Assembly (NCBI GenBank): GCA_937876865.1
Contig: CALEFF010000061.1
Coordinates: forward strand, 1-5,743
Origin: an uncultured Bacteroidales bacterium
Lineage (GTDB): Bacteria; Bacteroidota; Bacteroidia; Bacteroidales; P3
Reading direction: 5' to 3'
Length of the DNA: 5,743 nt
Under the pieces are notes generated by a model. It ran no database searches. It worked only from the letters and a program-made list of their open reading frames with translations, and was not told the origin of the DNA. The number at the start of each line of letters is the position of its first letter. Position 1 is the stretch's first letter. The position numbers and the translations under genes were made by a program. Shown one piece after another: positions 1 to 3,971 of the stretch.

Positions 1-156
1 TAGAAATTTCTAAACGAGCTTTCGGAAAAATTACCCTTGTTTTTCGCTCAATTTTCGTCAAGGAACTACTTTTTTTCGCAAAATGAAATTTTCTCAAAAT
101 AAAGATTTTTTTCTTAAAACTTTGAATTGGAGAATTAAGTGTTTTTATAAGATTTT
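1..156. other. AT-rich intergenic sequence with no supported gene
   Basis: No convincing gene is visible here. All three plus frames are open for short distances (for example 3-86 and 14-168), but none has a good start, a recognisable protein or a plausible length. One of them could be the 3' end of a gene lying to the left, which cannot be decided from this window. Positions 1-12 form a perfect 12-base palindrome (TAGAAATTTCTA). The stretch is dominated by A and T runs and leads into the promoter at 157. Confidence 0.5.
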
Positions 157-187
157 TTTGTGCTTTTAAAAATTTGTTATACCTTTG
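157..187 (+). promoter_or_regulatory. Bacteroidota-type sigma-A promoter
   Basis: TTTG at 157-160 is followed after exactly 19 bases by TACCTTTG at 180-187. This matches the known Bacteroidota housekeeping consensus TTTG-N19-21-TAnnTTTG at every fixed position. Transcription would start at roughly 191-194. The first long reading frame begins only at 538, so the transcript is either a small RNA ending at the hairpin near 380 or a leader of about 345 bases for the WD40 operon. No better promoter is visible between 380 and 538. Confidence 0.65.
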
Positions 188-191
188 TAAT

Positions 192-380
192 CTGAAAAAT
201 TATTAACGAAAAATTATGCCTATGCTAAAAGAAAAAGAAAAATAATTTAGACTGAGTAAATTTTAATACGACATAAAAGCGTTTTTGCTTAAATTTGGAC
301 GTGTGAAACCTGGAAAATTTCATATAAGTTAGTCAAAAGAAAAGCAGAAAACGCTCACGAGTAATATCGTGGGCTTTTCT
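192..380 (+). ncRNA. Candidate small RNA or attenuated leader (unclassified)
   Basis: This segment lies between a consensus promoter and a terminator-like hairpin and would give an RNA of about 185-190 nt. Visible pairings nest as one long irregular hairpin: GACT 250-253 with AGTC 331-334, AAATTTT 258-264 with AAAATTT 314-320, and AAGC 277-280 with GCTT 287-290. A nine-codon frame at 216-245 (MPMLKEKEK) lies inside but looks like a chance AT-rich frame. The size and the bulged-hairpin shape resemble 6S RNA in outline, but I do not recognise the sequence and make no family call. It could equally be leader sequence of the operon starting at 538. Confidence 0.3.
346..380 (+). terminator. Terminator-like hairpin upstream of the WD40 operon
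   Basis: AGAAAA (346-351), GC (353-354), T (355) and CACG (356-359) pair with CGTG (368-371), G (372), GC (373-374) and TTTTCT (375-380). This gives a 13-pair stem with one bulged C, one T-G wobble and an 8-base loop. The right arm ends in a T-rich stretch running on to TTATTTG. The minus-strand reading is also followed by a T-rich tail, so it could act in both directions. Its left arm shares AAAACGCTC with the strong terminator at 2412. Read-through here would decide whether the upstream promoter reaches the WD40 gene. Confidence 0.5.
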
Positions 381-390
381 TATTTGATAC

Positions 391-501
391 ATTAGGTAGT
401 CGAGAACCTCATACTCCGATAAGAAAAAAAGTCCCACGTTTTTTTTATGCCTTGAAGTCAAGAAAGAAATTAAGTAATCGCCATTTGGGACTTAGGCTAA
501 G
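391..501 (+). promoter_or_regulatory. Structured leader block with competing stems
   Basis: ATTAGGT 391-397 pairs with ACCTCAT 406-412 with one mismatch. AAGTCCCA 429-436 pairs perfectly with TGGGACTT 486-493. A second, mutually exclusive pairing joins GCCT 449-452 plus AAGTC 455-459 to GACTT 489-493 plus AGGC 494-497, so both stems compete for the same GACTT bases. Small hairpins CTTG/CAAG (451-462) and CTTA/TAAG (491-501) also form. On the minus strand the 429-493 stem is followed by a T-rich run and would resemble a terminator. The block ends about 36 bases before the WD40 start codon. No known riboswitch class was recognised. Confidence 0.3.
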
Positions 502-537
502 AAAGAAAAATATTATTTTACAAAATTAATTAAAAAA

Positions 538-1647
538 ATGAAAGTAAGTAAATTATTTATTAAGGCAACAATGGTATTATCATTGTTTGCTTTTTGCAGT
601 CAAAACCTTATCGCAGGGAATGAAGGTGAAGTAAAAGTTATAAAAGAAATTAAAGAACACACAGGAGACGTACATTTCGCTTGGTATAGTCCGGATGGGA
701 AATTGATTTGTTCTGCTGATAAAGATTCAACTCTTAAAGTATGGGATGCAAATACAGGAAAATGTCTTAAAACATTTAAAGGAGAAAGAGAATTGTACTC
801 TGCAAGTTGGAGTTCTGACGGAAAAACAATCGCAATTGCCGATAAAAGTGTTAAATTGTGGAATATAGAAACTGAAAATGTAACAATTTTAAATTCACTC
901 TCAAAAGCAGATACAGTTATCTATACAAGCAATGTATTACATTACGATACTGCTTTAGAAAGTAATGATATTATTGAACTATGGGAAGAAGTTAAGGATA
1001 CAATTGTAGAGAGTTTTCGCCCTTTCGAAGTTTCGTTTAGCCCAGATGGTAGTAAAATTTTATGCGAAGGAGAATGGCAAAATTGTAAAATGTGGGATGC
1101 AAAAACAGAACTATTGATAAAAAGTGATGTTGCATTAGGACATCTTTCTTGGAGCCCTGATGGAAAATCTCTCGCACGTGGAATATTTGCTCATTATGGA
1201 GGTGGAGATTTCCCAATAGAAGATATTCTTGTAATAATTGATGCAAGAACTTTTAAAAAAATAAAGACTTTCTATAAGCCAACAGAGGGAAAGAAATATC
1301 AAACAGGTGATGATTTGGTATATTCTGCTGAAATAAGTCCTAACGGAAAACTTTTACTTTCTTCTGGATTTGATAAAACAATAAAAATTTGGGACATTGA
1401 AAGTACAAAACTACTAAAAACATTAGACTTTGGCGAGGAAATTTTTATGTCAAAGTGGAGTCCTGATGGAAAAAAGATAGTTTCAATTTCTTTTTACAAG
1501 ACAATAAAGATTTATAATGCAGAAACAGGTGAATGTATTCAAACAATAAATGATGATTACAGACCATTTTCAGTTTCTTTCAGCCCTGACGGAACAAAAA
1601 TCCTTACAGCAGGAGAAAAAGGAATCAAGATTTGGGGCGTAGAATAA
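538..1647 (+). CDS. Exported WD40-repeat beta-propeller protein
   Basis: This 369-residue protein has an N-terminal Sec signal peptide: a basic start (KVSKLFIK), a hydrophobic core at about residues 10-20, and probable cleavage near LIA-G at 26/27. The cysteine at 20 lacks a proper lipobox, so a lipoprotein is unlikely. The rest is WD40 propeller: SPDG-type turns at 51, 92, 168, 206, 267, 308 and 349, paired with VWD 68-70, LWN 107-109, MWD 185-187, IID 233-235, IWD 284-286, IYN 325-327 and IWG 365-367. A degenerate blade lies at about 116-158 and blade five carries an insertion, giving seven or eight blades. Such propellers are binding scaffolds; no catalytic residues are visible and the ligand is unknown. 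The ATG follows an A-rich, Shine-Dalgarno-free leader. It is the first gene of a set with two membrane proteins, which suggests a periplasmic or surface role. Confidence 0.88.
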   Translation: MKVSKLFIKATMVLSLFAFCSQNLIAGNEGEVKVIKEIKEHTGDVHFAWYSPDGKLICSADKDSTLKVWDANTGKCLKTFKGERELYSASWSSDGKTIAIADKSVKLWNIETENVTILNSLSKADTVIYTSNVLHYDTALESNDIIELWEEVKDTIVESFRPFEVSFSPDGSKILCEGEWQNCKMWDAKTELLIKSDVALGHLSWSPDGKSLARGIFAHYGGGDFPIEDILVIIDARTFKKIKTFYKPTEGKKYQTGDDLVYSAEISPNGKLLLSSGFDKTIKIWDIESTKLLKTLDFGEEIFMSKWSPDGKKIVSISFYKTIKIYNAETGECIQTINDDYRPFSVSFSPDGTKILTAGEKGIKIWGVE

Positions 1648-1689
1648 AGAAAAAACAAATTTAAATTAATAATTAAAAACTTAAAAACT

Positions 1690-2133
1690 ATGGAAAAAAA
1701 ATCAAACTTAGGATTGGAAATAATCTATTGGGGATTATTACTTATGACGCTTTATGTATTTCACTGTGCTTTGCATTGGTATGGAATGGGAATAGTTGCA
1801 CTTTGTTTAGTTCCTGTTGGAATTGCCTTAGGAATATGGCAAATAATCAGAGAAAAGAAAGCAGGTGAAAAAATGGTTGTTGTTATTTTAAACTTTTTAA
1901 CAAAATTATGCTTATTTACAGGCTTAGTTTTTGTTGCACAACGTTGGCCAGGAGGTGGAGCATTTATGCTTTTTGCTTTTCTTCTTTATTTTGTTTCAGT
2001 TGCTGTTTCTTCTTGCATTGCAGTTTATAAAGAAAGAAATGAAAAGTTGTACATCTTATTATTAATAGCAATATTATCGTATAGTTTTGGTGCTTTATTT
2101 CATAGAATAGGCATTTTAGAAGGATTACAATAA
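1690..2133 (+). CDS. Hypothetical membrane protein with five predicted helices
   Basis: I do not recognise a family for this 147-residue protein. Hydrophobic segments at about residues 9-29, 33-53, 61-83, 89-113 and 119-139 predict five membrane helices joined by short loops. Basic loops at 54-61 (REKKAGEK) and 114-119 (KERNEK) probably face the cytoplasm. No catalytic or metal-binding motif is evident. It starts 42 bases after the WD40 stop with no terminator between them, in A-rich sequence (AAAAACTATG) typical of Bacteroidota initiation. Its TAA stop overlaps the next ATG by one base (TAATG), so translation of the two is probably coupled. Membership of one transcript with an exported propeller and another membrane protein suggests a role in the envelope, which is inference only. 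Confidence 0.8.
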   Translation: MEKKSNLGLEIIYWGLLLMTLYVFHCALHWYGMGIVALCLVPVGIALGIWQIIREKKAGEKMVVVILNFLTKLCLFTGLVFVAQRWPGGGAFMLFAFLLYFVSVAVSSCIAVYKERNEKLYILLLIAILSYSFGALFHRIGILEGLQ

Positions 2134-2402
2134 TGGATAAAGAAATAAAAGAACAAAGACCGCCTTATGCAAGGGCGGTTTTTGTGTTAGGAATCCTTTC
2201 TATGACGATAGGAATGGTGCTTTTCGGTTTATTAGGAATAATAGGCGTAATTTTAGCACGTAAAGGAATTAAGGCTTTTGAAGAAAATCCTGATTTATAC
2301 TCTATGAAAGGATATAAAACTCTTACAAGAGGCTATTATATGTCTTTTATTGGAAGTGCTTATGTGCTTATGTTATTGATATTGCCTTTTTTGATTTTAT
2401 AA
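2133..2402 (+). CDS. Small membrane protein, DUF4190/CCC-motif type
   Basis: This 89-residue protein has a polar N-terminus (1-13), a long hydrophobic stretch at about 15-42 that may be one helix or a tight hairpin, a central motif ARKGIKAFEENPDLYSMKGY (42-61), and a C-terminal helix at about 68-89 that ends the protein. The layout of a Gly-rich hydrophobic segment, then a 'KG.K.(F/Y)..NP..Y' loop, then a final helix is that of the small DUF4190/CCC-motif membrane proteins common in Bacteroidota; their function is unknown. The start ATG overlaps the previous stop by one base. Codons 9-17 contain a GC-rich hairpin followed by five T residues, with codons (CCG, GCG, AGG) unlike the AT-rich surroundings. 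A strong terminator follows the stop. Confidence 0.75.
   Translation: MDKEIKEQRPPYARAVFVLGILSMTIGMVLFGLLGIIGVILARKGIKAFEENPDLYSMKGYKTLTRGYYMSFIGSAYVLMLLILPFLIL
2155..2183 (+). terminator. Possible intragenic terminator or attenuator
   Basis: ACCGCC (2159-2164) pairs with GGCGGT (2174-2179). The stem extends outward through a G-T wobble and A-T pairs and inward by T-G and T-A pairs around the loop ATGCA, and is followed by TTTTTG ending at 2184. It has the form of a rho-independent terminator, but it lies inside the first codons of the small membrane protein gene, so it could reduce expression of that gene relative to the two upstream. Active translation through it would oppose termination. 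Coincidence cannot be excluded. Confidence 0.35.
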
Positions 2403-2411
2403 TACAAAAGA

Positions 2412-2463
2412 AAAACGCTCGTGAGTCTTTGTTTTATTTTGACAAACGAGCGTTTTGTTTTTT
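2412..2463 (+). terminator. Bidirectional terminator between convergent genes
   Basis: AAAACGCTCGT (2412-2422) pairs perfectly with ACGAGCGTTTT (2446-2456), an 11-bp stem with a 23-base loop. A G and six T residues follow on the plus strand (2457-2463); on the minus strand the stem is followed by TTTTTCTTTTG-like sequence. It lies between the plus-strand operon (stop at 2402) and the minus-strand BRO gene (stop at 2488) and can serve both. A small extra hairpin, AAGTC/GACTT (2464-2476), lies beside it on the BRO side. Confidence 0.8.
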
Positions 2464-2485
2464 AAGTCTTTGACTTCTTTGTTTG

Positions 2486-2519
2486 TTTTATTTCTTTTCT
2501 GGTTTTCTTTGTGGTTCTA
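2486..2519 (-). repeat. Copy of the pnp 3' end at the end of the BRO gene
   Basis: The 34 bases at 2486-2519 match 3914-3971 at the end of pnp with a single 24-base gap. Positions 2486-2506 equal 3914-3934 (21 bases) and 2497-2519 equal 3949-3971 (23 bases). The gap is bounded in pnp by the direct repeat TTCTGGTTTT (plus strand) at 3925-3934 and 3949-3958. The match covers the stop codon and keeps the reading frame, encoding EPQRKPEKK in BRO against EPQRKPERPRGPKPEKK in pnp. The flanking GACTTCTTT (2472-2480 and 3898-3906) also corresponds. Confidence 0.75.
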
Positions 2520-3336
2520 ACTTCAAATAATCTTTTGCATTTAAAGAAGATACAACAGGTTTACCAGTTTCTTCCTCTAATCTCAATCGGGCTTCACGTG
2601 CAATATTTCCTCCTCTTTGTGCAACATTTTTATGTTCCATAAAACTTGAAGGATTAGTAGTTTCAGAAATTTCTTTTGTTGATAACTCTGCAAGCATATT
2701 TAATATTAACTCTTTGTTTGTCATATTATCACGCAAATTTTCTTTTTTCAACCCTTTGTATTGCTTATATTCTTTTGCTGTTTTATCTGACCAAGCTTGA
2801 TAAATTATATCAGTAAGTGTTGCAAACTGCATTCCTTCTTGCAATCCCTTTCGTTTCCATTCATCTGTTAACTCTTTACGTATTTCTATACTTTTAAGAC
2901 GTTGATTTATCCAATTATCAGAATATCCTAATCGTTTATAATCACTCATAGCCTGATGAATAGATAATTCAGGATCATAAATCTGATCTATACGTTCTTT
3001 TGCAACTTCCGCCATCCATACCTTAAAAGGTTCAGCCTTTGGAGAAGGTATTGATTGTATTAGCCTAAAAAGTTGAATTGTATTAGCAACATCTGTTTTG
3101 TAATATTTACCATCAGCAGATTGCATTTTCAGTTGGTTACAATTTGTAACCAACTCATCACCCTCTTTCTTTAAACGATTTTTCAATACTTTCCAATAGT
3201 TTCTTGCAGTTTTAAAGTCATTATCTGTTAAAATTGCCACCACATCTACAATAGAGAAAAACCATTCCTCTACCTCACTATCCCAAATCGCACGTACCTT
3301 TCTATCTTCAAATATCTTAATTATATCTTTCTTCAT
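2488..3336 (-). CDS. BRO-N domain protein, DinD-like
   Basis: This 282-residue protein has a BRO-N fold at about residues 1-115 (KIFEDRKVRAIWDSEVEEWFFSIVDVV), followed by the conserved 'RLIQSIPSPKAEPFKVWMAEV' block (91-111). Its C-terminal region contains NWINQRLKSIEIRKELTDEW (141-160), GLKKENLRDNMTNKELILNM (195-214) and RGGNIAREAR (241-250). This is the Bacteroidota family usually annotated as BRO-family or DNA-damage-inducible protein D. BRO-N domains occur in phage and viral DNA-binding or antirepressor proteins, and E. coli DinD acts on RecA; the function of this protein is inferred only. Family members usually end soon after the 'LNAK' motif (265-268), whereas this one ends with a pnp-like EPQRKPEKK. 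It starts 22 bases after the stop of the upstream small gene and is probably cotranscribed from the promoter at 3816-3846. Confidence 0.85.
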   Translation of the reverse strand: MKKDIIKIFEDRKVRAIWDSEVEEWFFSIVDVVAILTDNDFKTARNYWKVLKNRLKKEGDELVTNCNQLKMQSADGKYYKTDVANTIQLFRLIQSIPSPKAEPFKVWMAEVAKERIDQIYDPELSIHQAMSDYKRLGYSDNWINQRLKSIEIRKELTDEWKRKGLQEGMQFATLTDIIYQAWSDKTAKEYKQYKGLKKENLRDNMTNKELILNMLAELSTKEISETTNPSSFMEHKNVAQRGGNIAREARLRLEEETGKPVVSSLNAKDYLKLEPQRKPEKK

Positions 3337-3358
3337 TTACAAAAAATTAAATAATTAT

Positions 3359-3493
3359 TTATTTTTCTCTTTTATTATTTTCTATTATTTGTTTAAGTTC
3401 TTCAATACATACAACCTCTTTTCTTCTATGTAACATTGAATGACAATTAGGATCGTCTTTACCTAATAATTTTTGTTCAATATTTTTAAATGC
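3359..3493 (-). other. Out-of-frame continuation of the small gene
   Basis: The -1 frame is open from 3493 to a TAA at 3359-3361 (44 codons), immediately after TGA TAA stops in that frame. The encoded segment includes EQKLLGKDDPNCHSMLHRRK followed by EVVCIEELKQIIENNKREK; its composition looks coding, with a helical, charged end. Its only ATG (3436) would give 25 residues, so it is better explained as the C-terminus of the upstream gene. It carries C, H, H and C residues (NCHSMLH...VVC), with another CH pair upstream in QCHNN, so metal binding is possible but unproven. Confidence 0.45.
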
Positions 3494-3765
3494 TTATCAT
3501 AAATTCTTCTATCTTTTTTCATCAATCTATTATTATGACATTGTTCATAATATAATATAGACTTATTATACATTTGTAAAGCAATCCTTAGTTTATCAAC
3601 ACCGTAATCCTCATAAATTCGAGTTAAATAATAATCCGCAAATGAATTCTCTTTTACACCATATTCTGAGTAAAGCTTTGATTTTGCATTTTTTAAAATA
3701 TCTTTTCCGCTATATATTCCCTTTACTTTTTCATAAATTGCAATTATACATTCCTGTTTTATCAT
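3463..3765 (-). CDS. Hypothetical small protein with a -1 frame break near its end
   Basis: I do not recognise a family for this protein. From ATG 3765 the frame encodes 100 residues and stops at 3463; a TTG at 3780 would add five residues but is a weaker start. The protein is soluble, charged and tyrosine-rich, with no signal or membrane segment (for example VKENSFADYYLTRIYEDYGVDKLR). At 3490-3484 the minus strand reads T TTA AAA in the phase needed for a -1 slip. Slipping there continues as NIEQKLLGKDDPNCHSMLHR and on to 3359, giving about 135 residues in total. Without slipping, only six more codons follow before TAG. A consensus promoter lies about 50 bases upstream of the ATG, and the BRO gene begins 22 bases beyond the shifted stop. 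Either programmed frameshifting, a mutation or a sequencing indel could explain the break. Confidence 0.55.
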   Translation of the reverse strand: MIKQECIIAIYEKVKGIYSGKDILKNAKSKLYSEYGVKENSFADYYLTRIYEDYGVDKLRIALQMYNKSILYYEQCHNNRLMKKDRRIYDKHLKILNKNY

Positions 3766-3815
3766 TTTTAAATTTTTCAATCAATTTAATCCTTAGTTTC
3801 ACCTTATTTCATCTG

Positions 3816-3846
3816 CAAAACTACAATTTAATTTAATACAAACAAA
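3816..3846 (-). promoter_or_regulatory. Bacteroidota-type promoter for the small gene and BRO
   Basis: Read on the minus strand, TTTG (3846-3843) is followed after exactly 19 bases by TAGTTTTG (3823-3816), matching TTTG-N19-TAnnTTTG. Transcription should start at about 3812-3809, leaving a leader of about 45 bases before ATG 3765. The site lies just after the pnp terminator, so the small gene and BRO form a transcription unit separate from pnp. Confidence 0.75.
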
Positions 3847-3873
3847 ATTACAATGTAAAACCTAACATATTAT

Positions 3874-3910
3874 AAAAAAAAGAAGTCTTAAAATTAAGAC
3901 TTCTTTTTTT
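3874..3910 (-). terminator. pnp terminator, bidirectional
   Basis: GAAGTCTTA (3882-3890) and TAAGACTTC (3895-3903) form a perfect 9-bp stem with loop AAAT, flanked by eight A (3874-3881) and seven T (3904-3910) residues. The stem could extend by A-T pairing and would end transcripts on either strand. It lies six bases beyond the pnp stop codon on the minus strand. Confidence 0.85.
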
Positions 3911-3913
3911 CTA

Positions 3914-3971
3914 TTTTATTTCTTTTCTGGTTTTGGTCCTCTTGGACGTTCTGGTTTTCTTTGTGGTTCTA
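3914..3971 (-). repeat. pnp 3' end, fuller copy of the shared tail
   Basis: This is the pnp side of the duplicated tail also found at 2486-2519. It contains 24 bases absent from the BRO copy, lying between direct repeats of TTCTGGTTTT (3925-3934 and 3949-3958, plus strand). The simplest reading is that the BRO copy lost them by recombination between those repeats. Expansion of the pnp copy is the alternative. Confidence 0.7.

Noticed and set aside
216..245. Nine-codon frame MPMLKEKEK as a leader peptide
   Set aside because: It is Lys/Glu from an A-rich run, with no regulatory codon pattern and no clear link to the hairpin at 346-380. It is probably chance.
589..600. Lipoprotein signal at Cys20 of the WD40 protein
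   Set aside because: The residue before the cysteine is Phe and no [L/V/I]-x-[G/A/S]-C lipobox is present. A plain Sec signal cut near residue 26 fits better.
1037..1246. Minus-strand open frame inside the WD40 gene
   Set aside because: It lies wholly opposite well-conserved WD40 blades and resembles no protein.
3778..3780. TTG at 3780 as the start of the small gene
   Set aside because: An ATG five codons later (3765) has an A-rich upstream region as seen at other starts in this window. TTG remains possible but is less likely.
3642..3836. Plus-strand 64-codon open frame
   Set aside because: It overlaps the small minus-strand gene and its promoter, is almost only Leu/Ile/Phe/Ser from AT-rich DNA, and has no start context.
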